A DNA stretch of 64,000 nt. It comes from Codonopsis lanceolata (lineage: Eukaryota > Streptophyta > Magnoliopsida > Asterales > Campanulaceae). Location: the NCBI GenBank assembly GCA_013146195.2, contig CM028377.1, forward strand, positions 172,158,355 to 172,222,354, read 5' to 3'. A program made the translations under genes and the position numbers. This document shows, one piece after another, positions 11,342 through 23,292 of this stretch. Numbering within the stretch: the stretch's first letter is position 1; each line of letters opens with the position of its first letter. The notes under the pieces are model-generated. The model had not been told where the DNA came from, did no database searches, and saw nothing but the letters and a program-made list of their open reading frames with translations.

Positions 11342-12200
11342 AAATTGTGGCTAGTTCATTTTTAAAAGTTTTTAACCACCTCGATTCCCTGTTTATTTTT
11401 GTAACAAGAAAAAGATATTTTTAGGGATGAAATGACGATTTTGTTATTATTGAACTAGACACGCAATAAGAATCAATTTGTCCATCACAATACATCATTT
11501 TATGCATCGCGATGCACCAATTTGTCTATCACCAATAATCGATCTACATCTTAGGGTAAGGGCCAAGGGACCCCGCTCAAATTTAAAAAATCACCTTACA
11601 AAAACGTCATTAATTTGGGCAGTGACCCGCTCAAAATTGTGTCTTGTAAATTTTTTATGTCATAGTTAAATTTATGACCCCACTGAAAATATTATTCTAG
11701 ATCTGTCACTGTCTATCGCGATGCATTAATTTGTGCATATTTATGGAAATCAATCAATCAATTTATAGTTAATCTATTTAATTCCTACATTAATTATAAT
11801 ATCAAGTCGATCTATATTCAATATATTTGACTCCTACCTTAACTAGAATATCAAGCAAATAAAAGAATTTTGATTTACAGAAATCAATCAATTTACCTAT
11901 AAATGATTCATTAATTAATTATGATATCAATGAAAATAAGGAAACTTTGACTACAAATATAATTGCTCGTATACAATGACCACCTTAATTGGATTTGATT
12001 TTGTACATCGCGATGCAAAATCAATGATGCAGACAATTAATAGGATTCATGATGCACAGATTGAATCCATTTGTGCATCACAATACAAAATCGATGCATG
12101 AACTAATACTTTTACGGTTGCGTGTTTTGGTTCATTAAGAGTACCGTTGTCATTTCGTCTCCAAATTACATTTTACCGATTAAAAAACATGATGGAATGG
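11342..12200. mobile_element. Diverged Mutator-like foldback element with CGCGATGCA motifs
   Basis: The right part (CATTAAGAGTACCGTTGTCATTTCG, given here as a consensus reading in two halves: CATTAAGAGTACC and GTCATTTCG) matches the right part of the elements at 26547-27365 and 37074-37923. The interior repeats CATCGCGATGCA-type motifs. This is a diverged third copy of that family. No coding sequence is seen. Confidence 0.4.
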
Positions 12201-12202
12201 AG

Positions 12203-12572
12203 AGGTTAAAGCTTTGAAAATGAGACTGACATGAACATTCTTACACAACTTCTTAACTGGGTCTCACTGCTACCTACACATTTTTATCTTTTTACCCACT
12301 TAAGAATATATCTTCCTATTGTATAATCTTCTTACACAACTTCTTATATAAAAAAATATTAAATTTAAGATCATCTAATAAAAATAAACCCCCCCCCACA
12401 CACCCGAAAAAGTGGGTTGCTGTCCCCTCACTCTCTCTCCTTACCACATGTTCTTAATTAGGAAGCCCAAACACTCCCTCTCTCCTAGTTGAACCCAAAA
12501 AATTCCTATGTGGCCACTAAACACAATTTCCTAAGCATTAAAAAGTTGCCAAAGCCAACAATGGAGATGCTC
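12203..12572. mobile_element. Tourist-like MITE
   Basis: The right end CAATGGAGATGCTC followed by TTA is the PIF/Tourist terminal pattern. The interior (TTAAGAATATATCTTCCTAT, TGGGTCTCACTG) is shared with the PIF-derived repeats at 25270 and 35515. The left end is decayed and only approximate. Confidence 0.45.
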
Positions 12573-12846
12573 TTAGTACTTCAATTTCAATTGATTATGG
12601 ATCAAGAAAAACTGGCCAGCATTACATTTATATATATATATATAAAAGCCTGGTTATAACTCATTTCAACAAACAAATATTCCATCTAAAGCAATTTCAT
12701 ACCCTTCAATATCCTATTAGAGTTGCTTTTGATGTCTTGTCTAATCAGTAAGTAAGCTGCCCAACAATTAAAAAGGTTAAAGAAAACTTGTTTAGTAGAA
12801 GTATACAACCCTTGAATTTGGAAAGACTCACATTCTTACCATCTTG
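12573..12846. other. No gene seen
   Basis: AT-rich sequence with a short TA microsatellite near 12630. I see no coding or element signal here. Confidence 0.5.
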
Positions 12847-13009
12847 ATCTTTGATTGATGTGGCAATTTTTGCCTACGTCTATTTGTCCGTTCAGATCGT
12901 CCAATAAATAATGAGTATGAACACACCCAAAATTTTAAATGGACATAAATGGGCATGTCCACTTGGGTATATCAATTATGATGAGCTAAATAAACGCTCA
13001 CTTGTACAC

Positions 13010-13600
13010 CCATAGTAAAACTCATTCTCTTGTTCTTCTAATTTTGTTTTATCAATTACATACATAATTATAAAATACTTAAGATTAGTAATGACGTTTA
13101 ACATAATTCATATATCTATATTGTACACCCACCCTTCCAACCCCCACCCCTAAAATTAATTCTTTTGCTCTTCTAATTTTGTTTTATCAATTACATACAT
13201 AATTATAAAATACTTAAGATTAATAATAACGTTTAACATAATTAATATATCTATATTGTACACCCACCCTTCCAACCCCCACCCCCTCCAAGCGCCCCCC
13301 CTAAAATTCATTCTCTTACTCTTCTAATTTTGTTTTATCAATTACATACATAATTATAAAATACTTAAGATTAATAATGACGTTTAGCAATATTAATATA
13401 TCTATACTGTACACCCATCCTTCCAACCCCCACCCCCTCCAAGCGCCCAAAAAAACTCATTCTCTTGCTCTTCTAATTTTGTTTTATCAATTACATACAT
13501 AATTATAAAATACTTAAAATTAATAATGATGTTTAACATAATTAATATATCTATACTGTATACTCATCATTCCAACCCCCATCCCTCTCCAACCGCCACC
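13010..13600. repeat. Four-copy tandem repeat, ~140-150 bp
   Basis: Four successive copies share CTTCTAATTTTGTTTTATCA, then AATTATAAAATACTTAA and CCTTCCAACCCCCA. They start near 13022, 13159, 13307 and 13457. The array lies in the first unit of the compound hAT-like element. Confidence 0.8.
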
Positions 13601-14858
13601 CTCCACCCCTAAATTGCAAAGCAAAGCATAAAATGTCATTTTATGACTCTGCACCGTTAAATGAAACCAACATCACTCTCAGATTACTCTATTTCTATGA
13701 CTCTGTAAATATCTGCCTCTGTTACACTATAAATGGATTGATAGTGGTTTTGTGAGTAGTGCAACATGCGACATTCTATGACTTGTGTGTTTGTCTATTG
13801 GGCTTCAGTGAAATAAAAAATCGAACCACAAAATAGAAGATTGAATTGAGGGTTACAACAACCAAAATACATAATTGACACAAGAGATGAGTAAACATAC
13901 ATATTTATTTTTCCTTTTTTTGGGTGAAATTAATGTTTTTTTTTCTTTTTGCGTATTTTTGGTTAAAGAATGAAATTTTTTAATTAATGTATTTATTTTT
14001 GAATTTTGTGTTAATGAGTAAATGGGTGCCCATGCCCATTTATTGTCCGCCCATATATGCTCATGATATTAAATGGACACTTACTTGCAAGCCCATTGCC
14101 CATATGTGCGCCGCCCATGCCCGACCATACCCATCCGTTTGCCACTTCTAGCGGTGACTGAAGAGTAGTGATGGCAAATTCTGCCTACGCCCATATGCCC
14201 GTCCAGACCGCCGACTAAAATATGGGCATGCGCAAACTTAAATTTTAATCTAGGCACAAATGGGCATGCACACTTATACCATTAAGTTTTATGGGCACAA
14301 ATGGGCACCCACATTTTCACCTCACTCTCACGATTAATTTTTTTTCTTCTGTATATATACCTGATAATCCAAAGTTGTCTCTCTATATATATTTATATTT
14401 CTATCAATAATCATTCATGAAGACAAAGAGAGTGTGAGGATAGAGAGAGAAACTAGAGAGAGAGAGATGCATGGTTGCTACTTGTTCTTCGGTTTTGGTT
14501 TTTAGAAGCAAAGAAATAGTCAGCAATGGTGGGAGTAACCGTTATTTTTTAAGAATAAAAAATCGACCCAATTTTTATTTTTTTTTCAATATCATATTAC
14601 TTTTTATATACAATTAATTATGTATTTTTTGGTTATGAAAAAAAATATATATATCAGGAACTAATTGAGTATTTGATTTCAATTAACATATGAGAAAAGT
14701 GAAAATATGTTATTGTTTTGATATTATTAGTAGTTCTGCCAACACTAACACGTCATGTAAAGCTTTTGAGTTCTTTTTAGAAATTTGGTTGCATTGGAAA
14801 TGGTGACAGAGGTTAAAACGTTACAAAAAATGTTGGTCTTTTCCAATTATTGTGGTTG

Positions 14859-14862
<4 letters not shown>

Positions 14863-14911
<49 letters not shown>
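14863..14911. repeat. (TA)n microsatellite
   Basis: About 24 TA units in the second unit of the compound hAT-like element. Confidence 0.95.
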
Positions 14912-14913
<2 letters not shown>

Positions 14914-15116
14914 TTAGTTGTAACTTCTGATAATTTTTTGTAAAAGAAAATTATTGTTTTTTAATTTTTGTATTTATTTGATAAATGCATGTTAGTGAGT
15001 AAATGGGCGCCCATGCCCATTTAGTGCCCGCTTATATATGCCCACATTATTAAATGGACACTTACTTGCCCGCTGCCCATTTAGGCCCGCCCATGTCCGC
15101 CCATTTGCCACCCCTA

Positions 15117-15990
15117 ATCTTTGAATGTATATGCCAGCAGCACCGACCCTTTGTACACCTAATTCTCATCCCCAATAAACACAAACGCAATTAGAAACAA
15201 TAATAAATTAATCCATTGATACACAACCTAATCTTTCAAAACAAAAAAATAAAACCAATAGACTATAGCATCATAAAAATCCCAAAAACATCGCTCCAAA
15301 TTGAGAGTGGGAGAGAGAGAGAAAGATAACTATGGACCATATAAATTACTAAAGGGTGAGACTATCTACACACCAAAATTTGCTCTTTACACCCATTTCT
15401 TGCATTGGGGTGTTGTACCTTATTCTGTACATTACAGAAAATTGAGCGTGAAGAGTAAATTTTGGAGTGTAAATATCCCCACCTATTACTAAATTTAATG
15501 AACAGCTAACCCTAAGACCCTATGACAGAAACATGGATGAATGGACAACTTAGACATCAATCTATCACCTTGCAATAACAATGTCACACCATAATTATTG
15601 AATAACAAGACATTTATTTTAGAACGTAGTGAGTATTTATTAAAATTATAATTTATAAATTGTGTGCACAAATGTAATTAAAAAACTCAATTTATATTTC
15701 TGAAAATTTATTTGTTGAGTGTATAATTGTGTGTAGTTGTGTATAAGATTATGATTTTTGTTAGAAAGATAAAAGTAACTCAATTGGATGATCATGAGGT
15801 AGAGGGAGGGTGGGAGTGAGCTATGCATATTGTAATATTATTACTTTGGATAATTGGGAGGATGAGTTTTGTGGAAATGACGGATAAAGGGGTTTATTGA
15901 GGGAGGGGGGTGTTGGGGAACGGGGCTGGATTAAATAATTTTTGAAAAATAAGTTACAAAAAATAAATTTGTAAATCATTTTTATGAAAA
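15117..15990. other. No gene seen
   Basis: Open frames here are short and have no recognisable composition. The tract is AT-rich with a GAGAGA run near 15310 and a G-rich run near 15900. Confidence 0.5.
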
Positions 15991-16125
15991 GAAGGCCAAT
16001 AAGAACTAGATAGAACAAAAAAAAAAAAAACTAAATATGCTGGAACACGATAGCCACTAACAACTAACATGGTAACTAACTACCCACCAACATAAACGTA
16101 ACAGTATTATTCCTACCCACTTTAA

Positions 16126-16430
16126 TCATCCTTGTCCGCAATGATAAAGTTGGGATAAGACTTTAGGTAGAGGCTCGTCGACACCAAAGACGACAGGAAT
16201 AACGTTAGCCGTTTGGACGACACCGATAATCATGTTCTTGACCCAATCAATGTTTCTAAGGTAGGCAACATGGTCGTCGTGGCAATTAGCAGTCTTAGTA
16301 GCATCAGTTTCATCTTATTTCTTACTAACGTAGCTAGAGGTGGTGGCCAAGGCCATGGTGGGGGCAACAGTGAGGGTGGTTTTGATAAGGTCAACTTGGA
16401 AAAGAAGAAGAAGGTAAAAGGATAGGTAGT
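16126..16430 (-). pseudogene. Coding-like fragment of unknown origin
   Basis: On the minus strand a frame reads through about 62 codons to a TGA at 16126-16128, with YLRNIDWVKNMIIGVV and PVVFGVDEPLPKVLSQL. An in-frame TAA at 16315-16317 separates it from a further coding-like upstream run containing MALATTSSYVSKK. The codon usage looks protein-like but I do not recognise the family. It sits between the LTR-like repeats, so it may be captured host sequence or decayed element coding. Confidence 0.3.
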
Positions 16431-16924
16431 GTTTTCAAAGGGAGAATTAGCTTTTTAGAGGGGGATATTTGAGATGTTTAATTGGTGAGAAGAAATAGAA
16501 GAATAAGAGTGAGAAAATAAGAGTTTTTAAGGAAGAAGCAGTAGTAGTTGTGGCTAAGATTGTCGTATGAGGATGAGAATTGAACGTAGGGAGAGAAGGG
16601 TTGAAAGATGATAATAAAGCTGATGTTCGCAAGGCTTACAACTGTTTACAATGTTGTATTGATTCAAACAAGACTAGATTCGTGCCGAGCCAAGGTTTCA
16701 AAAACGTTGTTACGAAACTCTGCATGTTACTTTCCATGGTTGTCTATTGAGTTGGAAACCGGCTCTCGTACCAATGATAAGAACTAGATAGAACAAGAGA
16801 TATTTAGGGAATAATTTTAAGAGAGACTTGGATAATTTTCTTCACTATATCCCATACTAAAATTATAACCACAATTTAAACAAGAAACAACTAAAAATGT
16901 TGGATCATGAACTCCGCTAATAAC

Positions 16925-17259
16925 TAGGGTTGTAAGTGGTTCGGTTTGGTTTATGTCAAAACCACAAACCGAGTCGTCCCTATTGGTTCCAAAAATTTCA
17001 AACCAAACCGAACCGAACCGAACCACTCGATTTGGTTTGGTTTGGTTCGGTTTTGTGGTTTATATAAATTATTTTTAATCAAATTAACCAACATTAAAAA
17101 TAACAATAAAAATAAGATTTTAATTTGAAATTAGCATTAAAATTATGAAATAACCAACTAACAACAAATTATCATAAGAAAAACAATACAAAATCTAAAA
17201 TAAAAACAAACAATGGAAGAAATAATAGTTCTCCAACAATCAAGATTTTGTTTGGTTTA

Positions 17260-17293
<34 letters not shown>

Positions 17294-17570
17294 TGACTAA
17301 ATCAAAGACTTAGATTATGCATATAAGATAATCCAAAGGTTCAAAATAGTTAACTAATATAATATATATTGTATAATAAATAAATAAATATATATATGTT
17401 GGTTTGGTTTGATTCGGTTCGATACCGAAAATCGTGAACCGAGCCGAACTGGACGATTTCTAATTTTTGAAATCGAACTGAACCGTCATCGACCAAAACC
17501 GAACCAAACTGACTGATTTGATTTGGGTTGATTCGGTTTCGTGGTTCGGTGGTTTCAATTTATACTCTTA
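16925..17570. mobile_element. hAT-like element with (TA)n core
   Basis: The left end is TAGGGTTGTAAGTGGTTCGG and the right end TTTCAATTTATACTCTTA. They are flanked by a perfect 8-bp duplication CTAATAAC (16917-16924 and 17571-17578). Subterminal GGTTCGGTTTGGTTT-type repeats are inverted between the ends. A (TA)n run lies at about 17263-17291. There is no transposase. Confidence 0.8.
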
Positions 17571-17670
17571 CTAATAACTAACATTGTAACTAACTACTCA
17601 CTAATATGATAGTTACCCTTACTAATAACTAACATTGTAACTAACTACTCACTAATTATGATAGTTACCG
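17571..17670. repeat. ~51-bp direct duplication
   Basis: CTAATAACTAACATTGTAAC and its continuation through GATAGTTACC are present twice in tandem immediately right of the hAT-like element. Confidence 0.8.
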
Positions 17671-18106
17671 ACTAGCTATCAACTAACATAAAAATTAATT
17701 GTAGCAAATGATTCATTTTTCATTAATTCGTAGAAGTTTTAATCAAGTCAATGTGTACACTTTCCAAAAATTAGCAAATACCGAAAAATGATAAAAATGT
17801 TTTATGAAAATCATTTAACGTGACACAAACGAAACATAATCTACATGTGCCAAACTAAAAAAAAAAACATTGATTTACAATAGTTGGTATCAACGGATCT
17901 ACTCGTGGAACGGTCAGCCCCACAAAGAATTGCTACGTTGGTGGAGTGAGTTAGAGCATCGACAATGGTTGCTCTCCAAACTACTTTCCTAATACCTCGT
18001 TTTCTGTTCCATTTACATTTTTTTAACACTTCAACAAAGAATCCACTCCAACAAACATTCTCAATACAACTCTTCAAAAACCCCAAATTTCAACTAATAA
18101 ACATAA

Positions 18107-18513
18107 GAGTATTAGCAATGCTAATGTGAATGTGAAAATAAATTAGACATTACCTAGAATTTATACAGTTTTTGAAAAAAAAGTTTCGTCAAGTGAATAT
18201 GACATGTCAATCATTTTTTTTTATATTGTGGATAACGGTGTTAATATTTCACATTCTACTTGAGGGTATGAATACATTTACTCAACATTGTTTTTTTTAA
18301 AAAACTCTTTTCTATTGATTGTTCCTTTATTTTATTTTCAAATTTTATTTTAGTGGTGAGACGCATTTCACATAAGATCAAATCCATATTTGCATTAAAG
18401 AGCTCTATTTTAATTGAATGTAAATGAAGAATTTTTTTTTGTCAAATATGATTGAGGGTATTAATTATCAACGACCATACGAGATAAAATATACAATTGT
18501 ATTGGTGATACTC
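18107..18513. mobile_element. Tourist-like MITE
   Basis: The ends GAGTATTAGCAATGC and ATTGGTGATACTC are inverted copies, flanked by TAA (18104-18106 and 18514-18516). A truncated relative begins TTAGAGCATCGACAATGG near 17952. No coding sequence is present. Confidence 0.7.
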
Positions 18514-18842
18514 TAACTACAAATATATTTTCCATTTTTTTTATTTTTCCACCACAATTGAAATAAAATAGTTTATATTTTAAATTTGTATTTTAATAAT
18601 TTCAATTAGCTTTCTAAAAATATATGTCTATCAAGGAGATTTGCTTTTAAAATTTATATTTTAGTAATTTTATTTTCCCATCATAATTAAAATAAATGCT
18701 ATTATTCAAGGCAAATAACTCTTCAAATTAAAAGAATTGTTTACTTGGTTTTCGGTCCTTTTGGAGATAGAGTGTTGATTTGCGCTCCTCCCATTATGAA
18801 CTTAAACCGTCTCGCTCAATTCTTCAGCGTAGCCAAGTGAAA

Positions 18843-21800
18843 ATGGCAGCGGCAGTCGGAGCTTCAGTCAATCATCTCTCCCGAGAATCCTCCGACATTA
18901 ACCGTCTCGCTCAATTCTACCAAGAGGTTTCTCTCTCTCTCTCGCGTCATCTCCTTTTGTATGTATGCGTGTTTGAAGTTCTCTTTAAACTTTAATCGGC
19001 CACTGATAATTGCTGGGCGGGTGGGTGGTTTTGTGCGGGATGTTAGATATTTGGGTTTGAACAGGTAGAGAGCCCTAAATTTGAATTCAACGTTATATGG
19101 CTGAAACTGCCTCCCTCTTTCTATCTCCACCTCATCGAAAGGGACCCTAACACCAAGCTTCCAGAAGGTCCCTGGACCGCCACCGCAGCCGTCGCCGATC
19201 CCAAGAATCTTCCCAGAGGTCATCACATCTGTTTCTCTGTCTCCAATTTCGACTCCTTTATTCAAACCCTCAAGGTATATCTATACTTTTTCTTCCCTTT
19301 CTATATAAATAATATATAATTTTCTTAAATTGCGTTACTATCACCATAAAATTGTGGGATGTAATAACGTTTGATAGCCTCTATTACTCTCTCTCTTTTT
19401 TTTTTTTTTGTTGATAAAGAAGATAAGTTGGATATGGTTAAACTTTCTTTTAATTTTGGATATTTCTTAACAAGAATAGAGGGGATTTTGAAAAATAAAA
19501 CTGTTTATATCATGTACTTTGAGCTTTAAACTTATCTTGTCTCAGAAACGAAGGCGGAGGAGTACTCCTTCTGTTCTGCTGATTGATACAGTTTAGGAGT
19601 ACTCCTTCAGTTCCACTCAAAGACTACTACTTCACTGTTTGATTTCTTCCACTAAAAGAGTCTCATTTCCAAATTAAGCTTACAATTTTTCCTTCATATA
19701 AGCAAGTTATTGAAACAAATACTCCTTAGTTTTCAAATAATCGTCATCTTTGAATTCCCCAAATGTTCCCTGAACTTTTTGGGTTTTTTGCGATTGGTCC
19801 TTTATGGACCTAAATGGTCCTTGTACAGTTGTACTATGTATTTGAAGGAATTGGTCCCTTCGTCAAATTTCATTCATTTTTAATCGTTAAGTTTAAACAA
19901 GTGCATCGCATGTGAATTTTCTTTAGGATAAAAAAGTTATTTTAATAAGGCCCCTTTCTTTGATCAAATAAGGACGAGAGTTCTTCATGGTGGTATGTTG
20001 ACTGGATTTTTAGAGAGAGAGAGAGAGAGTGATAGGGAATTGGGGTAGGTTTGAAGGAGACTGATTTTGGTTGAGTGACTTCCAGCGAACTCGTCGGTGT
20101 TGCCATGGACGACGGCAAAATAAGGCTGACTCACAGAGGGATTAATCGGAGAAAGCTTCTTCATGGTGGTATGTTGATTGGATTTTTAGAGAGAGAGAGA
20201 TAGGGGAATTGGGGGAGGTTTGAAGCATGAGACTGATTTTGGTTGAGTGACCTCCGGCGAACTAGTCGGTGTTGCCATGGATGACGGATAAATGAGGCTG
20301 ACTGACGGAGGGATTAATCGGAGAAAGCTTCTTCATGGTGGTATGTTGACACTGACGAAGGGATTAATCGGAGAAAGCTTCTTCATGGTGGTACTGACTG
20401 GATTTTTAGAGAGAGATAGATAGGGGAATTGGTGGAGATTTGAAGCAGGAGACTGATTTTGGTTGAGTGACCTTCGGCAAACTCGTTGGTGTTGCCATGG
20501 ACGACGGCGAAATAAGGTTGACTGACGGAGGGATTAATTGGAGAAAGCTTCTTCATGGTGGTATGTTGATTGGATTTTTAGAGAGAGAGAGAGAAAAGAA
20601 TTGGGGGAGATTTGAATCAGGAGACTGATTTTGGTTGAGTGACCTCCGACGAACTCGTCGGTGTTGCCATGGACGATGGCAAAGAGTGACCTCCCTCCGC
20701 TGTAATGTTTGGATCTCCTTTGAAATGAACTTTTTTGGATGATAGTTTGCAGAACAAACTGCTCTATCTCCATCTCTCCCCTTCCTCTCCTAGTTTTTGT
20801 TTATTATCTAGAATTTGTCCATCCAGTTAAGAAAAACAAAAGCAGCTTAGAGATAAATGTTGGTTTCTTGAAGCACATACACTCTGCACTTGTTATACAA
20901 CTATTTTATAGAGAAGTGGTATGTTTTGCTTTCCCGTTGGGCTCTTGGTCTGTCTGGAAAAGAAGATGGATTAGGAGAAGGAAGTCAGAATCATACCTCC
21001 AGCACTAAAAGTCAAGCGTAGCATTTGACATTTATTATTTTAATTTTTTTTGACATTTGACCATATCACTTTTCAAGATCCACCGGCACATTCGCCGCTT
21101 ACCAAATAGTCCCTGTACTACTTTTAATGAATTGACTATTTTACCCCTGTACAAAAATATGTGAGAGGTGCGTGTATGTATTTAAGAAATTTTTTTTAAC
21201 AAAATTGGACGGAATGACCAATTGCGTTTAATGGAAAAGTACAAGGATTTGATTTTTTCGAATTTCGGTATAGAGACCAATCGCAAAATACCCAAAAAGT
21301 TCAGGGGAATTCGCCCTTATTTAAAAATGGAGGGAGTATTATGGAACGGACAAAAAATAATAGGAGAACAATTATTTGAAAACGGATGAAGTATTTATGT
21401 TATTAGGGTCATTCCTAATGGTAGTTATGTCCGTCTCCAATACTTGACTTTTTAAATGGAGAATCACCAAGTGGAAAAGAGGTACTTTATGAAAGACTAT
21501 TGTGGTACACTTGGCATTGCTGGTAGAGTTATACCTGTTTGTGTCTTGGTCACTAAAAACAATGATTCTGAATGTTGGATTATTGCATGTTAAACCTAAT
21601 TGCTTCTGACTATTGACGTATACTAAGTTAAATAGTTGTGGAGTTTAGGAGAAAGGAATTGAGACACATGAAAGGATGCAACCAAATGGAAAGACCAAGC
21701 AAGTATTCTTCTTTGACCCTGATGGTGAGTTGCACCTCTCTACCCCCTGTTAAAATGCATCTTTAAATGTATGCCTAAAGCTGGCAAAATGGAAACATGT

Positions 21801-21880
21801 TTCAGTATTGCGCTAAAGACAGCTTTAATTGATACTTTGTCTTTTCTGCAGGTAATGGATTGGAGGTTGCTAGTCAGTAG
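18843..21880 (+). CDS. Glyoxalase/VOC-domain protein, gene A
   Basis: Four exons: 18843-18926, 19047-19274, 21649-21724 and 21852-21880, all with GT-AG junctions, give 138 residues. The product is a single VOC module of the lactoylglutathione lyase-like superfamily. The expected metal-ligand positions are present: H11 (VNHLS), E59 (LHLIER), H87 or H88 (PRGHHICF) and E134 (GNGLEV). The FDPDGNGLEV signature closes the fold. I recall similar short plant VOC proteins annotated only as glyoxalase I family, so the true substrate is open. True GLX1 plant enzymes are longer and usually two-module. Intron 2 is about 2.4 kb because a Mutator-like element sits in it; in B and C it is 191 bp. The start was chosen because it matches those of B and C. 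Confidence 0.88.
19754..21317. mobile_element. Mutator-like foldback element in intron 2 of gene A
   Basis: The left end GAATTCCCC...CCCTGAACTTTTTGGG and TTTTGCGATTGGTCC recurs inverted at the right end (GACCAATCGCAAAATACCC, AAAAAGTTCAGGGGAATTC). No clean target duplication was found. The interior contains the four-copy repeat listed separately. Confidence 0.6.
19981..20690. repeat. Four-copy ~170-bp tandem repeat in intron 2
   Basis: Copies begin with CTTCATGGTGGTATGTTGA near 19985, 20159, 20331/20383 and 20551. Each contains GTTGCCATGGA(C/T)GA(C/T)GG and GAGAGAGAGA. A 52-bp partial copy is inserted between the second and third. Confidence 0.8.
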
Positions 21881-22264
21881 ATTAGGTTGCTCTCGTTGTG
21901 CAAGGGTGGAAATAATGTAGTTTAATGGTGTAAACGCGAGGAAAGCTGCTGAGTTTACCGAGGCGTTCTTGAAGGTTATATACCACGCATGAAATAAACT
22001 TAGATCTGTCAAAGAACAAAATAAGTGGCCAAGTGTAAGTTGTGTTTAGAATGCTATGTAAATTGATAATGGGTATGTTTAAATGGATTTCTGCCTGTTT
22101 TCCATCCCCCCGGCCCTATGATCAAAAGGGTTGTTATATAGCACGAAATACATCCGATAGGCAATCTTGGATTGTAATTCTTTACATTGCCCTGTGCCTA
22201 TTTTCCATCTTTCCCCTATCTACCTTGCTTCATTGGTAAATGGCAATGCTTTAAATTGACACGA

Positions 22265-23290
22265 TAGTGTTTTAGAGCATCACCAATGCTCAATTCTTAA
22301 CCATCGTCTTAGTAAGGTAAGAATTTGTTGCCATCGGAGAAGATATTCTTTCCAAAAAATTCTTAGGTAATTCTTCATTAAAAATTATCCATCCAAGAGA
22401 GTGAAAGGGACAAAGAGGGAGAGTGTGACGCACCTCCTCTTCTAGTCGGCATGGTCTGGCATGTGAATCCCACTTGCTCCCCCACTCACTTTATTGAGTT
22501 CATTTGTTTTTTTTAATCTTCACTTTGCCGTTGCTTTTGTTTTTCCAAAAGTTTTTAAAAATCTCACCAAATGGACCGTTCTGAAATTTCTGACTTTTTA
22601 TTTTTTTTTTCAACTTGACAGTTTTTACTTTTTAAAAAATAATTCAATCTTTACCCTATAAATAATCCTCTAATTTTCAATCTTTCTGCATTTTTTCTTC
22701 TTAAAATTCACTTTTCATTCTTTCTTATAAAAATTCACTCTTCATTCTCTTTACACTTTTAATATTTTTTTATCCCAAATGGATGGAAATTATGTAGCTT
22801 TTAAATTATGTAATTTATTAATTTTAAAGTTTTATGTAAATTTCTAATCGTTTTATGATTTGGTTAGTTTTGAACAATATAAAATATTTATCAATTGAAA
22901 TTAAATGAAATAATTTATAAGTTATATATTTTTTATAAATTATTTTATTATTTATACGAAATATTTGAATATGAAATATAATAATTAAAGTTAAATAAAC
23001 TTATTTATTTTAAAAGTATAAAAATAAGAAAGTAGTAGGATTGACGAGAATGATTTGATAGTAAGATTCATGTAAGAATTAAGGAAAAAAAAACCATTAA
23101 AAAGAAAAAAAAATTAAAAACATATTTTTAAAATATGTAGGTGACTGTGAAAAAAAAAATATTTTTAAAATATGTAGGTGATTGTGAAAATATATTTTTA
23201 AAAATATATATTTTAAAAATATTTTAAAAATATTTTCGAAGAGAAAACTTGTTGAGGTTCTAAATTTTGTTTGTTCCCTTGCTTATGATG
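22265..23290. mobile_element. Truncated PIF/Harbinger-derived repeat (unit 1)
   Basis: It starts TTA then GAGCATCACCAATGCTC, the PIF/Tourist terminal pattern. The right end is missing. The interior includes CTATAAATAATCC and an A/T-rich tract. The counterpart in unit 2 (30517-31420) lacks about 110 bp near 22435-22550. No transposase remains. Confidence 0.55.
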
Positions 23291-23292
23291 TA

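Larger units (their letters stand above)
12855..15116. mobile_element. Compound hAT-like element (two units)
   Basis: An 8-bp duplication ATCTTTGA flanks the outer ends (12847-12854 and 15117-15124). Inside are two left ends (12855 TTGATGTGGCAA, 14166 TAGTGATGGCAAA) and two right ends (14150 TTTGCCACTTCTA, 15116 TTTGCCACCCCTA), all diverged forms of TAGGGGTGGCAAA. Unit 1 is 12855-14150 and unit 2 is 14166-15116, with 15 bp between them. Neither unit has its own matching duplication, so the pair appears to have inserted together. No transposase is present. Confidence 0.75.
15998..17680 (-). mobile_element. Decayed LTR-type element, minus orientation
   Basis: A direct repeat beginning AAGAACTAGATAGAACAA occurs at about 15998 and 16779. 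In both places it continues with ACTAA..ATG.TGGA and then a CTAACAT.GTAACTAACTAC segment. Just left of the right copy, GGCTCTCGTACCA resembles the complement of a TGGTATCAGAGC primer-binding site (10 of 12 bases). I read these as LTRs of a minus-strand element with little interior left. A hAT-like element (16925-17570) interrupts the right LTR. Confidence 0.4.

Noticed and set aside
13010..13600. Regular spacing suggestive of a CRISPR-like or satellite array
   Set aside because: Units are 140-150 bp with no conserved short repeat/variable spacer pattern; it is an ordinary tandem repeat inside a plant transposon.
18864..19265. 133-codon minus-strand ORF
   Set aside because: It is antisense to exons 1-2 of glyoxalase gene A and crosses its intron 1.
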